Source: Streptomyces sp. CB02009 (GTDB lineage Bacteria; Actinomycetota; Actinomycetes; Streptomycetales; Streptomycetaceae). From it: a stretch of DNA of 64,000 nt. Each line of letters opens with the position of its first letter. Within the stretch, counting starts at the first letter, position 1. The notes beneath the pieces are model-generated. The model worked only from the letters and a program-made list of their open reading frames with translations. It was not told the DNA's origin and did not search any database. A program made the translations under genes and the position numbers. The DNA is taken from positions 1,440,379-1,504,378 of the forward strand of contig NZ_LIVV01000001.1 in assembly GCF_001905825.1 (NCBI RefSeq), given 5' to 3'. Shown here piece after piece: positions 8,500 through 16,295 of the stretch.

Positions 8500-9818
8500 A
8501 GGGACGTTCCCGGGGCGTCGGCGGCGACCAGGCGGAGCTGGCGGACGTCCAGGTAGCGGGCGCGGAAACCCGCCTCGGAGTAGGCCAGGTACAGCTCCCA
8601 CATGCGCTGGAACACCCGGTCGAAGCCGAGCGCGCCGACCGCCGCCGACTCCCGGACGAACGTCTCCCGCCAGAGTCGGAGCGTCTCGGCGTAGTGCTCC
8701 CCGTAGCCGGTGTCGTGGGTGATGCGCAGACCGGCGGTGGAGCTCTCGCGGACGAGGGCGTCGGGCGACGGGATGAGGCCGCCGGGGAACACGTACTTGC
8801 TGATCCAGGTGTGGGTACGGGCGGTGTGGAGCATCCGCTCGTGCGGCATCGTGATGCTCTGGAGGGCGACGGCGCCGCCGGGCGCGAGGAGGCGGTGAAG
8901 GGTGGCGAAGTACGTGGGCCAGTACTCGGCGCCGACGGCCTCGATCATCTCGACGCTGACCACGGCGTCGTACTGGCCCTCGACCTTCCGGTAGTCGCAC
9001 AGTTCGACGCGCACGCGGTGCGACAGGCCCGCCTCGGCGATCCGGCGCAGGGCGAGTGCGCGCTGCTCCTCGGAGAGTGTGACGGTCAGGACGTCGGCGC
9101 CTCGGGAAGCGGCGCGTATCGCGAGTTCGCCCCACCCCGTGCCGATCTCCAGGAGCCGGGTGCCCTCGCGGACGCCGGCCAGGTCGAGCAGGGCGTCGAT
9201 CTTGCGGTGCTGCGCCGCGGTGAACGCGCCGGGCGCGGCCGGGAGGGTGTCGAAGACGGCCGACGAGTAGGACATGCTCGGGTCGAGGAAGCGGGCGAAC
9301 AGGTCGTTCGACAGGTCGTAGTGCCGCTGGATGTTGTCGCGGGCGCCTTCGAGTGTGTTGCGGTCGTGCGCCGGGCGACGGCGGACCCAGGCGCTCCGGA
9401 GCCTGCGCAGCGGTGCCGGTACGAGGTCGTCCACGTGGGTGGCGAGCACGGTGAGGAGGCCCACGAGGTCGTCGCTGTCCCACTCGCCGGCCATGTACGA
9501 CTCGCCGAAGCCGATCAGCCCGTCGGCGCCGATCCGCCGGTGGAAGGCGGTCGGGTCGTGCAGCGTGAGGGTGGGCGGGCCGACCTGCGGGGTGCCGGCC
9601 TCGCCGCTCGCGGGTCGGGGTACCGAGGCTCCGGGCCCGCCGTGGTGCGTGCGCAGCGGCAGCCGGGCGAAGGCACGGGCGAGGATCTGCCTGGCGATGG
9701 CCGTGCGCAGGGTCGAGGCGCGCGGGAGGCGGGCGACGTCGGGCCAGCGTTCCGGATCGACGGGGAGGTGGCCGAGGGCCGTGACGCTGGGGGCGGCCGG
9801 CGGGACGGAGACGGTCAC
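8496..9818 (-). CDS. Cyclopropane-fatty-acyl-phospholipid synthase family methyltransferase (UfaA1-type)
   Basis: This 440-residue SAM-dependent methyltransferase belongs to the CFA synthase family. Visible motifs are YDLSNDLFARFLDPSMSYS (about 167-185), SAM motif I LLEIGTGWGELA (222-233) and the acidic CDYRKVEGQYDAVVSVEMIE stretch (about 275-294). The N-terminal 150 residues form the membrane-associated domain. It should methylate the double bond of unsaturated acyl chains in phospholipids. M. tuberculosis UfaA1 (Rv0447c) occupies the same place in the sigK operon, which supports orthology. GTG 9818 overlaps the upstream stop by 4 nt. Confidence 0.92.
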   Translation of the reverse strand: MTVSVPPAAPSVTALGHLPVDPERWPDVARLPRASTLRTAIARQILARAFARLPLRTHHGGPGASVPRPASGEAGTPQVGPPTLTLHDPTAFHRRIGADGLIGFGESYMAGEWDSDDLVGLLTVLATHVDDLVPAPLRRLRSAWVRRRPAHDRNTLEGARDNIQRHYDLSNDLFARFLDPSMSYSSAVFDTLPAAPGAFTAAQHRKIDALLDLAGVREGTRLLEIGTGWGELAIRAASRGADVLTVTLSEEQRALALRRIAEAGLSHRVRVELCDYRKVEGQYDAVVSVEMIEAVGAEYWPTYFATLHRLLAPGGAVALQSITMPHERMLHTARTHTWISKYVFPGGLIPSPDALVRESSTAGLRITHDTGYGEHYAETLRLWRETFVRESAAVGALGFDRVFQRMWELYLAYSEAGFRARYLDVRQLRLVAADAPGTSL

Positions 9819-10594
9819 AGCATGCCTTCTCGGGTGGACGGGACAGGACGGGGACGGACGGGAAGTCCCTTGAGGTACAGGCGGATCCCGTGCCACCGGA
9901 TGCCGGCACTGACGGCGGCGGTGGACCACGGGTGGCGCAGCGCCGCGGTGAGCAGCCCGCGCGTGCCGGCCGGGCGGCGGTGGCCGCGGACGGTGGCGGT
10001 GAGCGGTCTGCTCCCGTCGCCGTGCCGCAGCTGGATGGTGAGGTCGAGGCGTTCGCCGGGCAGCGGCAGCCGCATGCGGTAGGAGCCTTCGACGTCGAAG
10101 AACGGGGAGACGTAGAAGTCCTTGTCGACGTCGGCCCGCCCGGCGGCGTCGGGCCGCAGGAGGTAGCAGTGCCGACCGCCGTACGTGTTGTGGACCTCGG
10201 CGACGACGCAGACGAGGCTGCCGGCCCGGTCGTGGCACCAGTACAGGGTGAGCGGGTTGAAGACATGCCCGAGCACGCGCGCGTGGGCGAGCATCAGGAC
10301 CCGGCCGTCGGCGTTCCGTACGCCCTGGGACGCGAGGTAGGCGTCGAGGCCCGCGCGCAGGGTGGGGGCCCGGCCGCCGAAGTGGTCACGGGCGTCGAAC
10401 CGGGCGAGGGGGCGCAGCGGGAGGGGCAGCCGGGGCAGGGCGTCGAGGTCGACCAGCCACTGGTACGTGCGCTGCCGCAGGCTGTGGCGCACGGGCTGGA
10501 CACGCGTGTGGGCGACCTCGCAGAGGTAGAGCGCCGGCACGACCGGCGAGGTCGGCGTGACCGCCGCCGTGGGTATGTCCCGGGTGGTGGTCAC
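9815..10594 (-). CDS. DUF1365 domain protein
   Basis: This 259-residue protein shows the DUF1365 signature: an N-terminal YLCEVAHTRVQPVRHSLRQR block (about 22-41), YQWLVDLDALPRLP, then GHVFNPLTLYWCHD and EVHNTYGGRHCYLL in the middle. DUF1365 proteins are nearly always encoded beside a CFA-type methyltransferase and an FAD amine-oxidase-like protein; they may bind or present the lipid substrate. It is the counterpart of Rv0448c. GTG 10594 overlaps the FAD gene stop by 4 nt, and its own stop overlaps the methyltransferase start, so expression should be coupled. Confidence 0.9.
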   Translation of the reverse strand: MTTTRDIPTAAVTPTSPVVPALYLCEVAHTRVQPVRHSLRQRTYQWLVDLDALPRLPLPLRPLARFDARDHFGGRAPTLRAGLDAYLASQGVRNADGRVLMLAHARVLGHVFNPLTLYWCHDRAGSLVCVVAEVHNTYGGRHCYLLRPDAAGRADVDKDFYVSPFFDVEGSYRMRLPLPGERLDLTIQLRHGDGSRPLTATVRGHRRPAGTRGLLTAALRHPWSTAAVSAGIRWHGIRLYLKGLPVRPRPVPSTREGML

Positions 10595-11847
10595 CAGGCC
10601 ACCCCCAGGGCGCGGGCCGCCTCGACGCCGGAGCGGCAGCCGTCCTCGTGGAACCCCCAGCCGTGGTACGCGCCGGCGAAGGCGGTCACGGAGGTGGCGA
10701 GGCCCGGCAGTTCGCGCTGTGCGGCGACCGAGCGGGGCGTGTAGACGGGATGCTCGTACACCATGCGGGCGAGCACGGCGCTCTCGTCGACGCGGCCGTC
10801 CGCGTTGAGGGTCACGAGGTGCGGCTCGTCCACCGGGAGGCGCTGGAGCCGGTTCATGTCGTAGCTGACCTTGACCGCCCCCGGGCGCGCGTCGCAGGAC
10901 GGGAGCCAGTAGTTCCACGAGGCCCGGGCGTGCGGCCCGGCCGGCAGCACGCTGGTGTCGCGGTGCAGCACGGTGGGGTTGCGGGAGTACGTGAACGCGC
11001 CGAGGACCCGGCGCTCGTCGGGCGTGGCATCGGCGAGCATCCGCAGCGCCTGGTCCGGGTGGACGGCGACGACGACGGCCGCGTGAGTCTCGCGCTCGCC
11101 GTCCTCGGTGGTGATGCGGACCTGGTCCGTGCCGCGTTCGATCGCGCGGACCGGGGTGGCGGTGCGGACGGCGGCGAGCTGCTTGGCCACCTTCTCGACG
11201 TACGCGCCGGAGCCGCCCGTGACGGTCCGCCACTGCGGCGATCCGGTGGTGGAGAGGAGCCCGTGGTGGTCCAGGAACCGGAAGAGGTAGACCGCCGGGT
11301 ACAGGAGTGCGGTGTCGGGGGCGCAGGACCAGACGGCGGAGACGAGCGGGATGGCGAAGTGGCCGACGAAGTACGGCGAGAACCCGCCGCGTTCCAGGAA
11401 CGCGCCGAAGGTCAGGCTGTCGTCCGCGGTGGCGAGCAGGCGGCGGGCCGCCCGGTGGAAGCGCGGCACGTCGGCGAGCATCCTCAGGTGGCGGCCTCGG
11501 CGCAGGTTGCCGCCGCCCAGCAGACCGCGGGCGCCACGGGCTCCCGCGTAGGCGAGGCCGCAGCCGTCGCAGCGGACGGACATGCTCATCTCGGCGTCCT
11601 GGGTGGCGACGCCGAGCTCGCGGAAGAGCCGCAGGAGGTGCGGGTAGGTGCGCTCGTTGTGGACGATGAAGCCGGTGTCCACGCACACGATGCCGCCCTC
11701 GCGGGTCGGCAGCTCGTGGGTGTGCGCGTGTCCGCCCAGGCGGGCGTCCGCCTCGTAGAGCACCACGTCGTAGGTCCGCGACAGCACATGAGCGGCTGTC
11801 AGGCCGGCGACGCCGGACCCGACGACCGCGACGGTCCGCCGGTTCAT
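10591..11847 (-). CDS. FAD-dependent oxidoreductase (amine oxidase-like)
   Basis: This 418-residue protein begins with an FAD Rossmann motif VAVVGSGVAGLTAAHVL (6-22), with the acidic residue ending the second strand in VVLYEADARLGG. The C-terminal FAGAYHGWGFHEDG matches the FAD-closing motif of amine oxidase/desaturase-like enzymes. It is the counterpart of Rv0449c and heads the five-gene lipid operon. In Rhodobacter a related oxidoreductase/methyltransferase set is part of the singlet-oxygen response and furan fatty acid synthesis, so a fatty-acyl oxidation role is a reasonable inference. A SigK-like promoter lies upstream at 11909-11935. Confidence 0.9.
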   Translation of the reverse strand: MNRRTVAVVGSGVAGLTAAHVLSRTYDVVLYEADARLGGHAHTHELPTREGGIVCVDTGFIVHNERTYPHLLRLFRELGVATQDAEMSMSVRCDGCGLAYAGARGARGLLGGGNLRRGRHLRMLADVPRFHRAARRLLATADDSLTFGAFLERGGFSPYFVGHFAIPLVSAVWSCAPDTALLYPAVYLFRFLDHHGLLSTTGSPQWRTVTGGSGAYVEKVAKQLAAVRTATPVRAIERGTDQVRITTEDGERETHAAVVVAVHPDQALRMLADATPDERRVLGAFTYSRNPTVLHRDTSVLPAGPHARASWNYWLPSCDARPGAVKVSYDMNRLQRLPVDEPHLVTLNADGRVDESAVLARMVYEHPVYTPRSVAAQRELPGLATSVTAFAGAYHGWGFHEDGCRSGVEAARALGVAW

Positions 11848-11908
11848 TCGTTCCCCCTCGTGTCACGGGGCGTCGGCGCACGGGCTGTGCGGAGCGTCCC
11901 CATGGGTG

Positions 11909-11935
11909 GTTCGGTGCCGTGGTGCGTTCGGATGG
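11909..11935 (-). promoter_or_regulatory. Candidate SigK-type ECF promoter for the FAD/UfaA operon
   Basis: On the minus strand CCATCC (11935-11930) is followed after 15 nt by CCGAAC (11914-11909). This is close to the mycobacterial SigK consensus I recall (CCATCC, about 16 nt, CCGAAT). A transcript would begin near 11902, giving a leader of about 55 nt before ATG 11847. A sigK-rskA pair lies on the same strand at 18927-20257. Confidence 0.65.
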
Positions 11936-12054
11936 GTGCGGATACGGAATTCCGATTGCCCGTTAAGGCTCCGGCGAAGGGAGGTGGCACCTCAAGACGC
12001 AACGTTTATGCGTCGTTACCGCTGGGGATTCGCGGCAGGGGAAGATCACTTCAT

Positions 12055-12292
12055 GAGTGCATGGGTACCCGGATGAACGCCTCTCCGGAGGAGAGCGCGG
12101 GCGCCTGCTCCACACAGGCGGACACCATCGGCGTCGATGCTCGCCGCCACCGGGACATGCTGAGCACCGCGCTGTCCGCGGCGGGCCTGGTCAAGTACCC
12201 CACGGAGTGGCGGCACTGGTCGTGGAGACCGCTACCGGGCTCTGCGGACAGGAGCGGCGGCCGCGCTCTACGGGCCCGGGGAACTGGGCTGA
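12055..12292 (+). pseudogene. Decayed C-terminal fragment of VanX-type D-Ala-D-Ala dipeptidase (M15)
   Basis: In the frame starting at 12055 the sequence reads MGTRMNASPEES (from 12061), then ARRHRDMLSTALSAAG and LVKYPTEWRHWS. This matches the C-terminal part of VanX-like dipeptidases, where the motif is normally EWWHWSYGDRYWA. Directly after WHWS-equivalent codons the frame slips: the expected GDRY continuation is found one frame over (GGAGACCGCTAC), running through LRTGAAAALYGPG to a TGA at 12292. A 2-nt loss in the Tyr codon explains this. The N-terminal domain with the other zinc ligands is missing. It is a non-functional relic. Confidence 0.75.
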
Positions 12293-12383
12293 CGGCACAC
12301 CTCACGAACGGCCGGTCCGTGGGTGGCTGCCTTCGTGCGGGCGTGAGTCCTCTGCGTACCCCGAGGACTGCCCTACGAGCAAG

Positions 12384-12453
12384 CCCCGGCGCGGAGAACG
12401 CTGCGTTCTCCGCGCCGGGGAGGGAGCCCGGCCGCTGGGTCGCCGGGCTCCCT
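12384..12453. terminator. Two tandem terminator hairpins ending the conservon operon
   Basis: The first hairpin has a perfect 17-bp stem (12384-12400 with 12404-12420) and a 3-nt loop. The second has a 12-bp stem (12421-12432 with 12442-12453). They sit just past the stop of the last P450 gene (12470, minus strand), and also past the vanX relic on the plus strand. There is no long T-run, as is usual in Streptomyces. Confidence 0.75.
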
Positions 12454-12469
12454 CTCCTCCGTACGGCCG

Positions 12470-13711
12470 TCAGGCCAGCACGACAGGGAGGTCGAACAGG
12501 TCGTTCTGCGTGACGACCGGCTTGTTGCGGAGCTCCTCGGGCGCGACGGCGAGACGCAGCCCCGGGAAGCGCGCGTACAGGGCGGGCAGGGCGACCGACG
12601 CCTCCAGGCGGGAGAGCGCCGCACCCGGGCAGACGTGAGGGCCGTGACCGAAGGAGATGTGACGGTTCGGCGTACGGGTCACGTCGAACGAGCCCGCCGT
12701 CGGGCCGTGCTGCTCCTCGTCCCGGCCGATCGCGCCGAACGACACGATCAGTGCCTCGCCCTGGGGCAGGACACGGTCGCCCACCTCGATGTCCTCGGTG
12801 GCGAAGCGGATCAGGACGTGCGAGGTCGGCGTCGACCAGCGCAGCGTCTCCTCGATCACGTTCGCCCACGGCACCTCCCCGGAGAGGACCAGGGCACGCT
12901 GCTCGGGGTGGGTCTCCAGGGCCACGACGGCGTTCACGATGAGGCTGATCGTCGTCTCGTGCCCGGCCGCCACCATCAGCTGGAGGGTGTTGGTGATCTC
13001 CTCCGTGGTCAGCCGGTCACCGCCCTCGGACGCCTCGATCAGCGCGCTCGTCAGGTCGTCACCGGGCTTCTCGACCTTGGACGCCACGATCCCCGCGAAC
13101 AGCGTGCCCAGGTCCGCCATCATCTGCGGCACCTCCTCGGGCGGCGTCTGCGTCGAGAAGAACTTCTCGAACAGGGCCTTCATCCGCGGGTGGTCGACCG
13201 GGTCGACGCCCATGAGGTCGCTGACCACGTTCATCGGCAGCGGGTACGCGAACTCGGCCTTCAGATCGACGGTCTCACCCGCGGGCCGCTCCGCCAGCCG
13301 GTCCAGCATGCCCGTCGTCAGGGCCTCGATGCCCTCCCGCAGGCGCTCCACCCGGCGCGCCGTCAGCGCCTGCGCGACCAGCGTGCGCAGCCGCCGGTGC
13401 TCGTTGCCGTCGACCGTCAGCATCGACTTGCCGGGGTTCGCGAGGCCGATCAGCGGCCAGTCCATGGGTATCTCGCCGCGCTGCCAGGCACCCCAGACGT
13501 CGATGTCCTTGACCAGACGGGCGTCGGTGAGCAGCCGCCGCGCCTCCGCGTGGTGGGTGACGGCCCAGCAGGCCACCCCACCGGGCAGGACGACACGGGC
13601 CAGCGGGCCGGCGGCCCGCAGCCGGGCGCTCTCGCCGTCGAGGTCGGCGACGAACGGGTCCAGGGCGATGGCGTCGGAGGCGGACGCGGCGTGGGCGTGC
13701 GGGCAGGTCAT
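12470..13711 (-). CDS. Cytochrome P450, CYP154-like (conservon P450, CvnF position)
   Basis: This 413-residue P450 has all core motifs: the I-helix AGHETT (249-254), the K-helix ExxR (E288-R291 in IEETLR) and the heme loop SFGHGPHVCPG with Cys 361. It is soluble and should use a separate ferredoxin and reductase. It is the last gene of the conservon and overlaps the preceding P450 stop by 4 nt. In S. coelicolor conservons a CYP157/CYP154 pair occupies this place, and the sequence around DVWGAWQRGEIPMDWP is CYP154-like. The substrate is not predictable. Confidence 0.93.
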   Translation of the reverse strand: MTCPHAHAASASDAIALDPFVADLDGESARLRAAGPLARVVLPGGVACWAVTHHAEARRLLTDARLVKDIDVWGAWQRGEIPMDWPLIGLANPGKSMLTVDGNEHRRLRTLVAQALTARRVERLREGIEALTTGMLDRLAERPAGETVDLKAEFAYPLPMNVVSDLMGVDPVDHPRMKALFEKFFSTQTPPEEVPQMMADLGTLFAGIVASKVEKPGDDLTSALIEASEGGDRLTTEEITNTLQLMVAAGHETTISLIVNAVVALETHPEQRALVLSGEVPWANVIEETLRWSTPTSHVLIRFATEDIEVGDRVLPQGEALIVSFGAIGRDEEQHGPTAGSFDVTRTPNRHISFGHGPHVCPGAALSRLEASVALPALYARFPGLRLAVAPEELRNKPVVTQNDLFDLPVVLA

Positions 13712-14937
13712 CCGAGGGCTCCAAGGGCGGGGGTCGGGGTGTAGGTCACGGGGAGCGCGGAGAGGCCGCGCAGCCAGGGCGAGGGCCGGCGGGCGAGGTC
13801 GGCCGCGGGCACCGCGAGATCGACGTCCGGCAGCCGGTCGAGGAGCACCTCGATCCCCGTGCGCGCGATGGTCTCGGCGACCTCCTGCGCGGGGAAGGGG
13901 CAGCGGTGCTCGCCGTGGCCGAAGGAGAGGTAGGCGTTGTTGCCGCCGGTGAGCCGGCCCGCGTCGGCGCGCACGTGCGGGTCGGAGTTGGCGGCGGCCA
14001 GGCCGAGGAGCAGCAGGTCGCCGCTGCCGATCCGGCGCCCGCCGAGGTGGGTGTCGCGCGAGGCCCAGCGGCCGGCGACGTTCTGGGTGGGGGTGTCCTC
14101 CCACAGGACCTCGTTCATGGCCTCGCCGACGCTGTGCCGGCCGCCGGACAGCGAGGCGGCGAACCGGTCGTCGGTGAGCATCAGCCGCAGCGAGTTGCCG
14201 ATCCAGTCGGCGGTGGGCTGGTGGCCGGCGGCCATCATCACCATGAGGTCCTGGGCGATCTCCTCGACCGTGAAACCGGCGGTGTTGCCCACCATCCGGG
14301 AGGCCACGTCGTCGCCCGGTGCCTCCGCCTTCGCGGCGAGCAGGGCGAACATGGACTCCGCCAGGTGGCGCTGGCCCTCCAGCGCGCCCTCCTGGCCGTT
14401 GATCATGTCGTTGAGGGCGGTGACGAGCCCCGGCCCCTGCTCTTCGGAGAAGCCGTAGACGCTGGCGAGGACGCGGACCGGCAGCAGCATCGCGTACTCG
14501 GCGATGATGTCGCAGGACCCCTTGCCGCACAGCGCGTCGATCAGCTCGTCGGCGAAGCGCTCGGCCCGCTCCTTCAGCACGAACGGGTCGATCCCCTCCA
14601 GGGCGGAGGAGATGACGTTCGCGCGCTCGCGGTGCCGCTCGCCGACGGTGTAGAGGATCGACGGCTGCTTGCGGCCGATCATCGGCAGCAGCGGCCAGTC
14701 CGCCGGAATGTTGTCCCACTGGTTCCACAGGTCGGAATCGCGGGAGAAGAGGGCCGGGTCGCTGGTGACCTGGTGGAGCTCGCGGTAGCCGAGGACCAGC
14801 CAGGCCGGTATGCCGCCGTCCAGCACGACCGGGGCGACGGCCCCGTGCTCGCGCCGGATCTGCCGGTACAGCTCGGTCGGGTCGGTCTGGAAGCGCGGCC
14901 CGCTCAGGGGGACGGGCGGGTGCTCGGGGAGGGTCAC
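13708..14937 (-). CDS. Cytochrome P450, CYP157-like, lacking the ExxR arginine (CvnE position)
   Basis: This 409-residue P450 has the heme-ligand loop SFGHGEHRCPFPAQ with Cys 346 and an I-helix AGHQPT (237-242). The K-helix reads NEVLWED, so the invariant ExxR arginine is replaced by Trp 279. CYP157 enzymes of Streptomyces conservons are known for loss of this motif, which supports that assignment. It may need its CYP154-like partner or may have an unusual fold tolerance. GTG 14937 overlaps the GTPase stop by 4 nt; its own stop overlaps the next P450 start. Confidence 0.92.
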   Translation of the reverse strand: MTLPEHPPVPLSGPRFQTDPTELYRQIRREHGAVAPVVLDGGIPAWLVLGYRELHQVTSDPALFSRDSDLWNQWDNIPADWPLLPMIGRKQPSILYTVGERHRERANVISSALEGIDPFVLKERAERFADELIDALCGKGSCDIIAEYAMLLPVRVLASVYGFSEEQGPGLVTALNDMINGQEGALEGQRHLAESMFALLAAKAEAPGDDVASRMVGNTAGFTVEEIAQDLMVMMAAGHQPTADWIGNSLRLMLTDDRFAASLSGGRHSVGEAMNEVLWEDTPTQNVAGRWASRDTHLGGRRIGSGDLLLLGLAAANSDPHVRADAGRLTGGNNAYLSFGHGEHRCPFPAQEVAETIARTGIEVLLDRLPDVDLAVPAADLARRPSPWLRGLSALPVTYTPTPALGALG

Positions 14938-15563
14938 GGGGTGGGCTCCGGGATCGGCTGCGGGACCGGCGGCGTGGCCGGGGCGACGACGGTCCGCAGG
15001 TGCTCGACGAGCGAGATGAGGACCTGCTTGCTGGACTCGCGCGACCGGGCGTCGCAGAAGACCAGCGGAACCTCGTCGGCGAGGTCGAGGGCCCCGCGGA
15101 TCTGGGCGGGGGTGTGGGCGGGACCGCCGAAGTCGTTGCAGGCGACGACGAACGGTGTCCCGTGGTGCTCCAGGCGGTCGATGGCGTACCAGGAGTCGGC
15201 GAGCCGGCGGGTGTCGACGAGCACCACCGCGCCGAGCGTCCCGGAGAACAGCCGGTCCCACAGGAACCAGAACCGCTCCTGCCCGGGCGCCCCGAACAGG
15301 TACAGGACGTTGTGGGTGTCGAGCGAGATCCGGCCGAAGTCGAAGGCCACCGTGGTGGCGGACTTGGCGGCGACCCCGGCGGTGTCGTCGACGCCCTCGC
15401 CCGCCTGGGTCATCGTCTCCTCGGTGTTCAGCGGACGGATCTCGCTGACCGAGCGGACGAGGGTGGTCTTGCCGACTCCGAATCCGCCGACGACGACGAT
15501 CTTCAGTCCGTTGTCGGCCGAGCTGTGCAGGGTCTGGCGCTGTTCAGAGGTTACGGAGTCCAA
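14934..15563 (-). CDS. Conservon small GTPase (CvnD-type)
   Basis: From TTG 15563 this is a 209-residue Ras-like GTP-binding protein. It has a P-loop GGFGVGKTT (26-34), a switch II region LFGAPGQERF (89-98) and a base-contact region in VACNDFGG. These proteins are the fourth member of Streptomyces conservons, which resemble a membrane-associated heterotrimeric switch. The TTG start was preferred because it lies within the end of the DUF742 gene (20-nt overlap) and yields MDSVTSEQ, typical of the family; codons further upstream do not look coding. Activity probably depends on the roadblock partner. Confidence 0.92.
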   Translation of the reverse strand: MDSVTSEQRQTLHSSADNGLKIVVVGGFGVGKTTLVRSVSEIRPLNTEETMTQAGEGVDDTAGVAAKSATTVAFDFGRISLDTHNVLYLFGAPGQERFWFLWDRLFSGTLGAVVLVDTRRLADSWYAIDRLEHHGTPFVVACNDFGGPAHTPAQIRGALDLADEVPLVFCDARSRESSKQVLISLVEHLRTVVAPATPPVPQPIPEPTP

Positions 15564-15897
15564 CGAGCACCTGCTCCAGGATGTCGTGATCGGGAAGGCG
15601 GTACGACGCACGGGGATGCCGGGCGCTGATCCGGCCGGTGTCGTGCAGATCGGCCAGGAGGATCCGGGTGATCGACACCGGCAGTCCGAGCCCGGCCGCG
15701 ACCTCCACCACAGCGGTGGGGAAGCGGCACATGCGCAGGATCGCGGCGTGCTCCGACTGCATGCCGGGGACCGGGTCGCTCTCGGAGACCACCAGGGTCA
15801 CCAGGTCGAACGAGTCCGATCCGGCGCGGCTGCGGCCGCCGGTCAGGGTGTAGAGCCGGTCGGGGGAGTCGTCCCGGCCCGGCCTGCCGCGGCTCAT
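15544..15897 (-). CDS. DUF742 protein (CvnC-type)
   Basis: This 117-residue protein is the third conservon member. It contains RLYTLTGGRSRA (about 15-26), then a winged-helix-like C-terminal half with HAAILRMCRFPTAVVEVAAG and ILEQVLVGLRNL at the end, as in other DUF742 proteins. It is thought to assist the roadblock/GTPase switch or to bind DNA or protein through its winged helix; the exact role is unproven. ATG 15897 overlaps the roadblock stop by 4 nt. Confidence 0.93.
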   Translation of the reverse strand: MSRGRPGRDDSPDRLYTLTGGRSRAGSDSFDLVTLVVSESDPVPGMQSEHAAILRMCRFPTAVVEVAAGLGLPVSITRILLADLHDTGRISARHPRASYRLPDHDILEQVLVGLRNL

Positions 15898-16295
15898 CCC
15901 CGGGGCCTCGCGACCAGGTGCTCGCTCAACTGCTCCACCAGCTCGGACATGTTGTGGCCCACGAGGCCGGCGTCGGCGTCCTCGTCGGCGACGACCGCCA
16001 GGTGGGCGCCCTCGCCGGCCTCCACGATGAAGAGGATGCCGCCGTAGAACTCGGCGATCGCGGAGCGGACCCCGCCGGTGCCGTCGCCGAACTCCACGGA
16101 GGCACCGTGCGACAGGCTCTGGATGCCGGCGGCGATCGCGGCGAGCTGGTCGGCCTGGTCGACGGAGAGCTCGGGGGTGCGGCAGAGCTTGAGGCCGTCA
16201 CGGGAGAGCACCAGGGCGTGCCGGGTGCCCGGGGTGCGTTCCAGCAGGCCCTCGAGGAGCCAGCTGAGCTTCTCGTCGGTGGTGGAGCCGGTCAT
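15894..16295 (-). CDS. Roadblock/LC7 domain protein (CvnB-type)
   Basis: This 133-residue protein is a single roadblock/LC7 fold, with LERTPGTRHALVLSRDGL (about 18-35), GIQSLSHGASVEFGDG and ILFIVEAGEGAHLAVVAD strands. In bacteria such proteins act as regulators of the partner small GTPase, as MglB does for MglA. Its ATG shares one base with the kinase stop codon (TAATG at 16295), so translation is coupled. The family length is normal. Confidence 0.95.
   Translation of the reverse strand: MTGSTTDEKLSWLLEGLLERTPGTRHALVLSRDGLKLCRTPELSVDQADQLAAIAAGIQSLSHGASVEFGDGTGGVRSAIAEFYGGILFIVEAGEGAHLAVVADEDADAGLVGHNMSELVEQLSEHLVARPRG

Noticed and set aside
13906..16047. Plus-strand open frame of over 700 codons across the conservon
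   Set aside because: It runs opposite the P450, GTPase, DUF742 and roadblock genes, all clearly real, and its translation lacks any family signature.
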